From Nocardioides alkalitolerans DSM 16699 (GTDB lineage Bacteria; Actinomycetota; Actinomycetes; Propionibacteriales; Nocardioidaceae), in contig NZ_AUFN01000010.1 in assembly GCF_000426525.1 (NCBI RefSeq), positions 1,116,001 through 1,180,000 of the forward strand: DNA of 64,000 bases, read 5' to 3'. The notes beneath the pieces are model-generated. The model was not told the origin of the DNA, did not search any database, and was given only the letters and a program-made list of their open reading frames with translations. Shown one piece after another: positions 33,964 to 41,820 of this stretch; the first letter of the stretch is position 1, and each line of letters begins with the position of its first letter. The translations under genes were made by a program, and so were the position numbers.

Positions 33964-35105
33964 TCGACGCCCCAGAGAGCCTTGAACTGGTCGTCGTAGG
34001 TCTCGACGAGCGGGTAGAGGCCCTCGGTCTCGACCACGTTGTCGGCCACCAGCGTCTGGCGGATCATCGGCAGCTCGTTGAGGTCCGCCGGCTCGACGCC
34101 CGCGAAGTGGCGGGCGAGCGTGTCGGCCTCGAGCCACATGAGCTCGTAGAACCCGAGGGCCTGGCCGGCGAGCTCGTCACCGGCGGCGACGGCGGCGAAG
34201 TTCGTGGCGCCCGACGACGACGTGACGATCTCGACCTTGTCGGCGAGGCCGGCGGCGCGGAGCGCGGCGGCGACACCGGTGCTGGCGGCGCCCGACGGGA
34301 ACATCACGCGGTTGATGTCGGGGTTGGCCCGCAGCTTGGAGACCACCAGGTTGGGGACCTCCTTGCCGACCTGCGTGATCGAGATGTCCATCGTCTGGTA
34401 CTCGCAGCCCGGGCAGAGCTCGTCGTAGCTCTCCTCGAAGTTCTCGCGCACCGCGGCGAGCACCGTGAAGGCCGGGATGTCGACGTACAGGGTGCTCGCG
34501 CTGCCCTGCGACTCGTCGACGATGTAGGCGGCGGCGAGGCCACCGGCCCGGGTGGTGACGGCGTTGTTGAAGGAGGCCAGCAGGCCGTTCTCCTCGGTCG
34601 CCTGCTCGCTCAGCGAGTTCTGGACGACGGGCACGCCGGCCTCGACCAGCTCGGCGAGCTCGGCGGCGTAGAGGTGGGTGTCGTGGCCGGACGCGATCAC
34701 GCCGTCCGGCTCGAGCCGCACCGCCTGGGCCCAGGCGTCCTTGACGCTCTCCGGCGTCCCCGTGGTGGTGAGGGTGATGACCTCCCAGCCGAGCACGTCG
34801 GCCGCCTCGGCGAAGATGTTGTTGAGCTCCTCGCAGGAGGTCACGCCGCACAGGATGCTGACGATCGTCTTGTCCGAGGGGATCTCGGCGCCGATGGGCT
34901 CGAGCTGCTCCCAGATCTCCGTGGGGCGCTCCTGCGCCGTCGCGTTGATCTCGGCGGCCTCGCTCAGCTGCTCGTCGCTGGAGCCGTCGATGGTCTCGCC
35001 GCTCGCGCCGCCACCGCCGCAGGCGGTGAGGAGCAGGGGGAGCACACCGAGGGCGATCGCGCCGATCGCGTGCCGCGGGCGCGGCGTCCGACGGGTGGTG
35101 GTCAT
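33960..35105 (-). CDS. ABC importer substrate-binding lipoprotein, sugar-type (Peripla_BP_4)
   Basis: A 381-residue lipoprotein with a hydrophobic signal ending in LLLTAC (Cys29). The mature part resembles ribose/xylose-family binding proteins (DKTIVSILCG, DGVIASGHDTHLYAAELAELVEAGVPVV). ATG 35105 is chosen; a GTG three codons earlier (35114) is also possible and closer to the AAGGA site. Despite its fold, the enzymes encoded with it are for acyl-CoA breakdown, so the ligand may not be a sugar. It works with the permease and ATPase encoded upstream. Confidence 0.85.
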   Translation of the reverse strand: MTTTRRTPRPRHAIGAIALGVLPLLLTACGGGGASGETIDGSSDEQLSEAAEINATAQERPTEIWEQLEPIGAEIPSDKTIVSILCGVTSCEELNNIFAEAADVLGWEVITLTTTGTPESVKDAWAQAVRLEPDGVIASGHDTHLYAAELAELVEAGVPVVQNSLSEQATEENGLLASFNNAVTTRAGGLAAAYIVDESQGSASTLYVDIPAFTVLAAVRENFEESYDELCPGCEYQTMDISITQVGKEVPNLVVSKLRANPDINRVMFPSGAASTGVAAALRAAGLADKVEIVTSSSGATNFAAVAAGDELAGQALGFYELMWLEADTLARHFAGVEPADLNELPMIRQTLVADNVVETEGLYPLVETYDDQFKALWGVE

Positions 35106-35219
35106 GGGGATCACGGGTCCTTCTCGAGTCGGGTCCGAGACCGGCGGACGGTGCCGCCGGGGAGGGGAATGAGGTGGTGCGAGGGGCGCGGGCCGAGCGG
35201 GTGGGGGCCTCGCGCGGGG

Positions 35220-36314
35220 TCAGTGGCCGACGGTCGCGTTCGCGGTGCCGGCGCGCTGGTAGCGGGTCGCGATGAGGGCCACGATGAGGACCACACCGGT
35301 GAAGAGGTCCTGCGACCACGTGGGGGCCTGGGCGAGCCCGAGGCCGACGACGCCGGTGCCGAGGAGCAGCACCGCGATGATCGTGCCGAACGCGTTGAAC
35401 CGGCCGTGCTGCAGCTGCGTGGCGCCGAGGAAGGCCGCGGCGAACGCGCCGAGCAGGTACGGCGTGCCCGCCGTGACGGAGCCGGCGGCGAGGGTGCCCG
35501 CGAGCACGATGCCGGCGAGACCGGCGAGACCGCCGGAGATCACGAGGGAGGCGAAGCGCAGGCGCTCGGTGGGCACGCCCGAGAGCCGGGCGGCCTCCTT
35601 GTTGAAGCCGGTGGCGTACATCCGGCGACCGAAGGCCGTCTGCTGGAGCACGAACCAGAGCACGACCGTGACCACGGCGACGTAGACGACGGGGAGCGTG
35701 ATCCCGCCGACCATGAACTGCCCGACCTCGTTGAAGCCCTGCGACAGCACGACGCCGGTGACGTCGAGGTCGCCCGTCACCATCGTGGTGAAGGCGGCGA
35801 GCAGGGCGCCCGACGCCATCGTGGCGATGAACGAGTCGATCTTCAGCACCACGACGATCACGGCGTTCAGCACGCCGATGAGCACGCCCACGAGCAGCGC
35901 CAGCAGGATCGCGGTCGCGATGCCGAGCTCGTACTTCACGATCGCCTGCGTCACGACGACGCCGGTGAGCGTGATGGTGCCGCCGATCGAGAGGTCGAAG
36001 ACCCGCGCGGAGAGCGGGATGATGACGCTCAGCGCGGCCAGCGCCGTGACGGCGTTGCTGTTGAAGACCTGGTAGAGCGTGGCCGAGGTCAGGAAGGTCT
36101 GCGGCACCCAGATCGAGAAGATCACGACGAGCGCGCCGAGCACGTAGACGGCCCCGATGTTCGAGAAGGCCAGGTGGCGGGTCCAGCGGCGGGGGGCCTC
36201 GGCGTCGTCGGCGGGCGAGGACGGGCCGACGGGGTCGGTCTTCTCCGGGCCTCCGGGTGCCTGGCCGGTCACGACGGGTCCGCCGGGAGCCGGCCCGGTC
36301 TGCAGGTCGCTCAT
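35220..36314 (-). CDS. ABC importer permease, ribose family (RbsC-like)
   Basis: A 364-residue membrane protein with about eight to ten hydrophobic segments. The family segment ARVFDLSIGGTITLTGVVV and the later GFNKEAARLSGVPTERLRF are typical of RbsC-type permeases. A proline/glycine-rich cytoplasmic tail of about 45 residues precedes the first membrane helix. The ATG overlaps the ATPase stop by four bases. A 114-base gap separates it from the binding-protein gene. Confidence 0.88.
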   Translation of the reverse strand: MSDLQTGPAPGGPVVTGQAPGGPEKTDPVGPSSPADDAEAPRRWTRHLAFSNIGAVYVLGALVVIFSIWVPQTFLTSATLYQVFNSNAVTALAALSVIIPLSARVFDLSIGGTITLTGVVVTQAIVKYELGIATAILLALLVGVLIGVLNAVIVVVLKIDSFIATMASGALLAAFTTMVTGDLDVTGVVLSQGFNEVGQFMVGGITLPVVYVAVVTVVLWFVLQQTAFGRRMYATGFNKEAARLSGVPTERLRFASLVISGGLAGLAGIVLAGTLAAGSVTAGTPYLLGAFAAAFLGATQLQHGRFNAFGTIIAVLLLGTGVVGLGLAQAPTWSQDLFTGVVLIVALIATRYQRAGTANATVGH

Positions 36315-37870
36315 GCTGCACTGATCCCTTCGATGGCACGGATGATGGTGTGCTCGGCGACGTCGTCGCCGGCCAGCTCCTCGACGACGCGGCCGTCGCG
36401 CACGACGAGCACGCGGGCGCAGAGCGCCACGAGGTCCTGGGGGTCCGACGAGGTGACGACGACGCTGAGGCCGTCGGCGGCCTCGCGCGTCACCAGGTCG
36501 TAGATGCGGGCCCGCGTCGCGATGTCGACGCCGGCGGTCGGCTCGCTCATCGCGAGGATCTGCGGCGAGCGGTTGAGGCAGCGGGCCAGCACGACCTTCT
36601 GCTGGTTGCCGCCGCTCAGGGTCGAGATGGGGGCGTCGGCCCCGGGGGCGGCGATGCCGAGGCGCCGGATCCAGTCCGCCACGACGGTGCGCTCGCGACG
36701 GACCGAGAGGCGCGGGCCGCGGCTGATCGAGCCGAGCGAGGAGATCGAGAGGTTCTCGGCCACCGAGGCCTCAAGGAACACGCCCTCCGCGATCCGGTTG
36801 CCGGGCACGAGCGGGATGTCGGTGGGGCGGCTGCCGTCGGTGACCGTCACCCGGCCGCCGCGGGGCCCCGTGAGGCGGCCGGTCACGGCGTACGGGACCT
36901 CTTCGGACCCCGAGCCGACGAGGCCCGCGATGCCGAGCACCTCCCCGCGCCGCAGCTCGAGGTCGATGCCGCGCATGGTGCGACCGGTGAGGCCCTCGGC
37001 CCGCAGCACGACCTCGTCGGCGACGCTGCCGGACTTCGCGTTCTGCCGCACGCTGGAGCCCTGCTCCCCGACCATCTCGTCGGCGAGCTGCTCGGCGGTG
37101 ACGTCGCCGACGTCGTACGTCGCGACCACCACCCCGGCCCGGATCACGCTGACGCGGTCGGCCAGCGCGAAGATCTCGTCGAGCCGGTGGGAGACGTAGA
37201 GGACACCGGCCCCGGACGCCCGGATCGAGCGCACCACGTCGAAGAGCCGCTCGACCTGGGTCGGCGGCAGCATCGCGGTCGGCTCGTCGAGCACGAGGAC
37301 GCCCTGGCCGGCGTCCCACCCGTGCATCGCCGCGGAGATCGCCAGCTCGGTGCGCACGACGGCGCTGTGCGAGGCGAGCGGCAGCTCGATGTCGATGCGG
37401 GTGCCGAAGCGGGCCAGCGCGCGACGGGTGAGCTCGCGCTGGGCCTTCCAGTCGATGGCGCCGAAGCGGCTGCGCACGTAGCCGTGGGAGAGCGCGATGT
37501 TGTCGACCGCGCTCAGCTCGGGCACCTGCCCGAGGTCCTGGTGCACGAAGCGGAGGCTGTCGTGGCGCTTGGCGACGCGGGTCGTGAGGCCGACCTCCTC
37601 GCCGTTGACCTCGCAGCGGGCCTCGTCGGCCGGGTGGTAGCCCGCGAGCACCTTGATCGTCGTCGACTTGCCCGACCCGTTGGCGCCGATGAAGGCGTGC
37701 ACCTCGCCGGCCCGGACGTCGAGGTCGACGCCGCGCAGCACCTGCGCCGCGCCGAACGTCTTGGTCAGCCCGCGCACGCTCAGCGCGAGCGCGCCGTCGG
37801 TGGCGCGCTCACGGGGTCGCTCACCGGGGCGGGTGTCGGCGTCGGGAGATGTGGTCGGGGTCACAGGCAC
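36311..37870 (-). CDS. ABC importer ATPase with two nucleotide-binding domains, RbsA-like
   Basis: A protein of about 519 residues with two NBDs. The first has Walker A GANGSGKST (62-70), the Q-loop RFVHQDLG and Walker B GVLVLDEPTAM, but its signature region reads ASHSAVVRTELAIS instead of LSxGQQQ. The second has the degenerate loop GLVGSGSEE usual for RbsA proteins and an intact LSGGNQQKVVLARCL. It heads the seven-gene operon down to 29226. T site 5 begins 12 bases before the GTG at 37870 and no ribosome-binding site is seen; GTG 37864 is an alternative start. Confidence 0.88.
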   Translation of the reverse strand: MPVTPTTSPDADTRPGERPRERATDGALALSVRGLTKTFGAAQVLRGVDLDVRAGEVHAFIGANGSGKSTTIKVLAGYHPADEARCEVNGEEVGLTTRVAKRHDSLRFVHQDLGQVPELSAVDNIALSHGYVRSRFGAIDWKAQRELTRRALARFGTRIDIELPLASHSAVVRTELAISAAMHGWDAGQGVLVLDEPTAMLPPTQVERLFDVVRSIRASGAGVLYVSHRLDEIFALADRVSVIRAGVVVATYDVGDVTAEQLADEMVGEQGSSVRQNAKSGSVADEVVLRAEGLTGRTMRGIDLELRRGEVLGIAGLVGSGSEEVPYAVTGRLTGPRGGRVTVTDGSRPTDIPLVPGNRIAEGVFLEASVAENLSISSLGSISRGPRLSVRRERTVVADWIRRLGIAAPGADAPISTLSGGNQQKVVLARCLNRSPQILAMSEPTAGVDIATRARIYDLVTREAADGLSVVVTSSDPQDLVALCARVLVVRDGRVVEELAGDDVAEHTIIRAIEGISAA

Positions 37871-37881
37871 TGTCTAATCTG

Positions 37882-37896
37882 CCAATCGGTTGGTTG
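37882..37896. promoter_or_regulatory. T site 5: predicted TetR operator
   Basis: CCAATCGGTTGGTTG contains the perfect core CCAA-TCGG-TTGG. It lies just before the transporter operon; on the minus strand it is followed by TTGGCAGATTA as at T site 1, a likely -10 region. Confidence 0.62.
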
Positions 37897-37963
37897 TCAA
37901 TGGCCGATGAGGATCATGCTCATGGATCCGGGGTCCGACGGCCCCCGCCCCACTCCCCCAACG

Positions 37964-38002
37964 CGTCGTGACCCCGGAGCCGGCGGCTCGGGGGTCACGA
38001 CG
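37964..38002. terminator. hairpin after the SDR-FadD-hydratase operon
   Basis: CGTCGTGACCCC and its perfect complement at 37991-38002 form a 12-base stem with a 15-base loop right after the hydratase stop at 38013 on the minus strand. It separates that operon from the transporter operon. Confidence 0.6.
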
Positions 38003-38012
38003 GGAGGGCGGG

Positions 38013-38915
38013 TCAGCGCGCCGTGGGCACCTCGGCGTGGGCGGACGGGATGAGGTCGACGGGGGGCTCGTCGCCCAGGCGCACCCCGGTCACGAGCGGT
38101 GCGTACGACGGGGTCTCCCCCGCCCGCAGGCGGGCTCCGACCTCGACGAAGTCGCGCCCCACGAGCGACCGACGGGTCAGGGGATCGGCGTCGTCCATCG
38201 CCTGCTCGAGCGTCGACTCCTGGGCGCGCTGCACCTGCCACTTGATGACGCCCATCGAGACGGGTGAGGCCGCGGCGGCCATGGCGCGCGCGTAGGTCAT
38301 CGTCTCCGCCAGGAGGTCCTCGGCCGGGTGGAGACGGTCGACGACGCCGAGCCGCTCGGCCTCCGCGCCGTCGAAGAGGCGTGCCGTGAGCAGCAGGTCC
38401 ATCGCCTTCCCCGGTCCGACCACCCGGGGCAGCAGCCACGCGAGGCCCTGCTCGGCCACCAGCCCGATCCGGGCGAACCCCGTGCCGAACCGTGCCGTGG
38501 GCGTGGAGAACCGGAGGTCGCAGGTGAGGGCGAGGATGAGGCCGAGGCCCGCACAGGGTCCGTTGATCGCCGCGATGACGGGCTTCGGGATCGAGCGGGC
38601 GGCCAGGTAGGCCATGCCGGGCATCTCGACCTGCTGCTCGCCGGTGCCGAGGTCGCCCAGCACCGAGAAGTCGGCGCCGGCGCAGAACCCGCGCCCCGCC
38701 CCGGTGAGCACGATAACGCGCACGTCCTCGCGGTCGGCCGCCTCGTCGAGCCGCTCCAGCAGCCGCGCCATGAGGTGGCCGTCGACGGCGTTGAGCCGGT
38801 CCGGGCGGTTGAGCGTGACCAGGGCGACCCCGTCGTCGACCTCGAGGAGCACGACGTCGGCGGCGGCCGCGGCCACCTCGGCGGGTACGTCGGGCGGCCC
38901 CTGCAGACCGGTCAT
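38013..38915 (-). CDS. enoyl-CoA hydratase/isomerase family protein
   Basis: A 300-residue crotonase-fold protein. Oxyanion segments FCAGADFSVL and GPCAGLGLILAL are visible. The first Glu position is hydrophobic, while an acidic residue is present in FARIGLVAEQGLAWLLPRVVG, the form seen in one actinobacterial hydratase subgroup. It has an extra C-terminal tail of about 30 residues. The ATG overlaps the FadD stop by four bases. It is the last gene of the operon led by the SDR at 41637. Confidence 0.87.
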   Translation of the reverse strand: MTGLQGPPDVPAEVAAAAADVVLLEVDDGVALVTLNRPDRLNAVDGHLMARLLERLDEAADREDVRVIVLTGAGRGFCAGADFSVLGDLGTGEQQVEMPGMAYLAARSIPKPVIAAINGPCAGLGLILALTCDLRFSTPTARFGTGFARIGLVAEQGLAWLLPRVVGPGKAMDLLLTARLFDGAEAERLGVVDRLHPAEDLLAETMTYARAMAAAASPVSMGVIKWQVQRAQESTLEQAMDDADPLTRRSLVGRDFVEVGARLRAGETPSYAPLVTGVRLGDEPPVDLIPSAHAEVPTAR

Positions 38916-40699
38916 GCGTACATCTCCTCGACGAGCTCGGCGTAGGTGCGGGCGATGACGGCCCGACGCATCTTGGACGTGGGGGTCAGCTCGGCCCCGG
39001 GCAGCCACTCCCCCGGGACGATCCTGAAGCGCTTGATCTGCTCGGGGCGGTTGAGGCGCGCGTTGCCGGCCGCGACCCCCGCCTCGACCTCCGCGACCAC
39101 CCGCGGGTCGGTGCTCAGCTGCTCGAGGGTCGCGTCGGCGAGGCCGTGGCCCTTCGCCCAGCCGCGGACGTACTCGACGTCGAGCACGATGAGCGCGACG
39201 TTGTAGGGCCGCCCGTCGCCCATGCAGCACATCTGCCCGATGAACGGGCTGGAGGTGAGGATGGCCGACTCGACCGTCACGGGCGAGATGTTCTTGCCCG
39301 AGGAGCTGATGATGATCTCCTTCTTGCGGCCCACGATGCTGAGGTAGCCGTCGGCGTCGAGGCTGCCGAGGTCGCCCGTGTGGTACCAGCCGTCGGCGTC
39401 GATCGAGGCCGCCGTCGCGTCGGGCCGACCGTGGTAGCCCAGCATGATCTGGGGCCCGCGCAGCAGCACCTCGCCGTCGTCGAGCAGGCGCAGCTCCATG
39501 TGCAGGCTCACCTCGCCGACCGTGCCGATGCGGATCCGCTCCGGCCGGGCCGCCGTGCCGCCGCCGCTCGTCTCGGTCGCGCCGTACGCCTCGCCCATGG
39601 GCACCCCCAGCGCGTGGAAGAACCCCATGAGCGGGCCCGGGTTCGGCGCCGTGGCGACGATGCACACCCGCAGCCGGTCGAGGCCGACGCTCGCGAGCCA
39701 GGGCCCGAAGACGTCGCGGCGGTCGGCGTCGGTGGCGGCGACCAGCTCGGCGTCGGGCACGCCGCCGGCCTGCTCCACCTCGACCCGGGCGTAGCCACGG
39801 GCCAGGGCGGCGCGGACGGCGTCGCCGTCGGCCTCGTCGAGCCCGAGCACCCACGTGTCGAAGCCGGCGCGCAGCTTCTCGAAGATGCGCGGCGGGCCGT
39901 AGAAGTAGCCGGGGTGGAGGTCGACGATCGCGGAGACGACCTGGCGCGGGTCGTCGAGCGTGACGACCTCGAAGCCCTGGTAGAGCGGGATGGCGTAGCC
40001 CCCGAGCCGGTCCCCGACGTGGGCCGACGGCAGCCACGACACCGTCACCGTGCCCGCCGGGATGCTCTGGGTCAGCAGCGTCGCCTCGGCGCAGGTCAGC
40101 AAGTTCTGGTGCGACAGCAGCACGCCCTTCGGGGTGCCCGTCGTGCCGCTGGTGTAGATCATCGTGACGACGTCGTCCGGGCCGGGCGCCTCGAGCGGGG
40201 GCACGTCGGCGCGCTCGCCGTCGGCGACCACGTCGGCGAGCGCGCGCCAGCCGGGGGCCGGGTCGCCGTCGAGCTGCACCCGCAGCGCCGGCAGGTCGAT
40301 GCCCGTGAGCCCGGCCTGGAGCGCCGGGTCGACCACGATGCCGACCGCGCCGGAGTCGCCCAGCGCGTAGGCGTGCTGCTCGGGCGACGACGAGGCGTAG
40401 AGCGAGAAGGGCACGGCCCCGAGGTGCACGAGGGCGAGGTCGACGACGTAGAACTCGGGTCGGTTGCGCATCAGGAGCGCGACCTTGTCGCCCCGGCGCA
40501 CGCCGGCGGCCCAGAACCCGGCCGTCGCCGCCTCGACCCTCTCCTGCAGCTCGCTCCAGGTCCACGAGATGCGGCCGTCGTGGCTGCGCACAGCCGTGCG
40601 GTCGCCACGGCGGGCCACGACCCGGTCGAACGCCTCCACCAGCGTGACCGGGCGATCGAGCGCCTCGAAGGGCTCCTCGAGAGAGGTCAGGGTCGTCAT
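38912..40699 (-). CDS. long-chain-type AMP-forming acyl-CoA synthetase (FadD15-like)
   Basis: A 595-residue ligase of the long-chain (FadD15/FACL) group. Motifs are TMIYTSGTTGTPKGVLLSH, WLPSAHVGDRLGGYAIPLYQG, EAYGATETSGGG, GWYHTGDLGSLDADGY and GRKKEIIISSSGKNISP, the last typical of this subgroup, with TPTSKMRRA near the C-terminus. It should activate larger fatty or polycyclic side-chain acids. The 41-base gap to the SDR upstream and overlap with the hydratase downstream make one operon under T site 6. Confidence 0.9.
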   Translation of the reverse strand: MTTLTSLEEPFEALDRPVTLVEAFDRVVARRGDRTAVRSHDGRISWTWSELQERVEAATAGFWAAGVRRGDKVALLMRNRPEFYVVDLALVHLGAVPFSLYASSSPEQHAYALGDSGAVGIVVDPALQAGLTGIDLPALRVQLDGDPAPGWRALADVVADGERADVPPLEAPGPDDVVTMIYTSGTTGTPKGVLLSHQNLLTCAEATLLTQSIPAGTVTVSWLPSAHVGDRLGGYAIPLYQGFEVVTLDDPRQVVSAIVDLHPGYFYGPPRIFEKLRAGFDTWVLGLDEADGDAVRAALARGYARVEVEQAGGVPDAELVAATDADRRDVFGPWLASVGLDRLRVCIVATAPNPGPLMGFFHALGVPMGEAYGATETSGGGTAARPERIRIGTVGEVSLHMELRLLDDGEVLLRGPQIMLGYHGRPDATAASIDADGWYHTGDLGSLDADGYLSIVGRKKEIIISSSGKNISPVTVESAILTSSPFIGQMCCMGDGRPYNVALIVLDVEYVRGWAKGHGLADATLEQLSTDPRVVAEVEAGVAAGNARLNRPEQIKRFRIVPGEWLPGAELTPTSKMRRAVIARTYAELVEEMYA

Positions 40700-40740
40700 C
40701 GGTCGTCTCCAGTTCGGTGGGCGGGGAGGGGCGGGGCGGC

Positions 40741-41637
40741 TCAGGGCCGCGGGTCCTGCTGCGCGAAGCCTGCGGCGACGGCCCCGGGCGTCCAGCTCTC
40801 GTCGCTGCGCAGGCCCCAGTCGGGACGCACCGACCAGGGCAGCAGCTCGTCGACCGAGCCACCCTGGACGGCGAACACGCGGCCGGTCACGGTGGATCCG
40901 GCGGCCGCGAGGTGGGCGACCAGCGGCGCCGCGTTCGCGGGGTCGAAGACGTCGAGCTCGCCGGGGGCGACCGGCCGCGCCATGAGGGCGCCGATCTCGC
41001 CGGGGGTCGACTCGGTCATCCGGGTGCGCGCGCCGGGCGAGATCGCGTTCACCCGCACGCCGATGCGTGCCAGCTCGGCGGCGGCCACGAGCGTGAGGGC
41101 GGCGATGCCGGCCTTGGCCGCGGCGTACGCCGCCTGCCCGGGCAGCACGTGGGTGGTGCCGGACGCGGAGACGGTGTTGACGATCGAGCCCCGCACGTCC
41201 TCCCCCGCCTTGGCCCGGGGCCGCCAGTGGGCGACGGCCGCGCTGGTGACGAGGAAGTGGCCGCGCAGGTGGACGCCGAGCACGGCGTCCCAGTCGTCGT
41301 CGCCGAGGCGCGAGAGCGGGGCGTCGCGCAGGATGCCCGCGTTGTTGACCACGACGTCGAGCCGGCCCCAGGTCTCGACCGCGCGGGCGACGAGCGCGGC
41401 GGCGCCCGCCCGGGTCGCGACGTCGGAGCCGTCGGCGACCGCCTCGCCGCCGGCGGCCCGGATCTCCTCCACGACGGCGTGGGCGGGCGAGTCGTCACCG
41501 GCCTCGCCGTGCAGGCCTGCGCCGAGGTCGTTCACCACGACGCGGGCGCCCTCGCGGGCGAGCAGCAGCGCGTGCTCGCGGCCGAGTCCGCGGCCGGCGC
41601 CGGTCACCACGGCGGTGCGGTCGTCGAGCATGCCCAT
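40741..41637 (-). CDS. short-chain dehydrogenase/reductase (SDR)
   Basis: A classical SDR of 298 residues with cofactor loop TGAGRGLG, NNAG, the catalytic Ser region VNTVSAS and YAAAK. Its build, with an extended C-terminus, resembles 3-hydroxyacyl-CoA dehydrogenases of the multifunctional-enzyme type 2 group. The start is ATG 41637 (or 41631), set by AGGAGG a few bases upstream; a longer frame would run into T site 6. It leads the operon with FadD and hydratase. Confidence 0.87.
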   Translation of the reverse strand: MGMLDDRTAVVTGAGRGLGREHALLLAREGARVVVNDLGAGLHGEAGDDSPAHAVVEEIRAAGGEAVADGSDVATRAGAAALVARAVETWGRLDVVVNNAGILRDAPLSRLGDDDWDAVLGVHLRGHFLVTSAAVAHWRPRAKAGEDVRGSIVNTVSASGTTHVLPGQAAYAAAKAGIAALTLVAAAELARIGVRVNAISPGARTRMTESTPGEIGALMARPVAPGELDVFDPANAAPLVAHLAAAGSTVTGRVFAVQGGSVDELLPWSVRPDWGLRSDESWTPGAVAAGFAQQDPRP

Positions 41638-41669
41638 CGGGCCTCCTGAGGTCGGGTCCCCGAACACTA

Positions 41670-41684
41670 CCAACCGTATGTTTG
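41670..41684. promoter_or_regulatory. T site 6: predicted TetR operator
   Basis: CCAACCGTATGTTTG fits the pattern CCAANC-N3-TGNTTG with an imperfect inner pair. It lies 33 bases before the SDR start; on the minus strand TTGGTAGTGTTCG follows, like the sequence after T site 3. Confidence 0.5.
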
Positions 41685-41742
41685 ATTAGCAACGATCATC
41701 GTGGCGCCCGTCACATGTCGGCACGGGCCCGGAACGACGACG

Positions 41743-41776
41743 GTGGGCCCGCCGCACCGGGGTGCGCCGGACCCAC
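41743..41776. terminator. hairpin after the ten-gene operon
   Basis: GTGGGCCCGCCGCAC pairs with GTGCGCCGGACCCAC (41762-41776) at 13 of 15 positions with a 4-base loop. A second compact GC hairpin lies at 41793-41813. Both follow the aldehyde dehydrogenase stop (41821, minus strand). Confidence 0.6.
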
Positions 41777-41820
41777 CGAGAGGGACCGTCAGGGCGACGC
41801 CGCCGGCGTCGCCGGTCGAC

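Noticed and set aside
41692..41702. ACGATCATCGT as another B site
   Set aside because: It is a clean palindrome but differs from ATGNTCANCAT at two symmetrical bases and lies beside a T site; kept only as a note.
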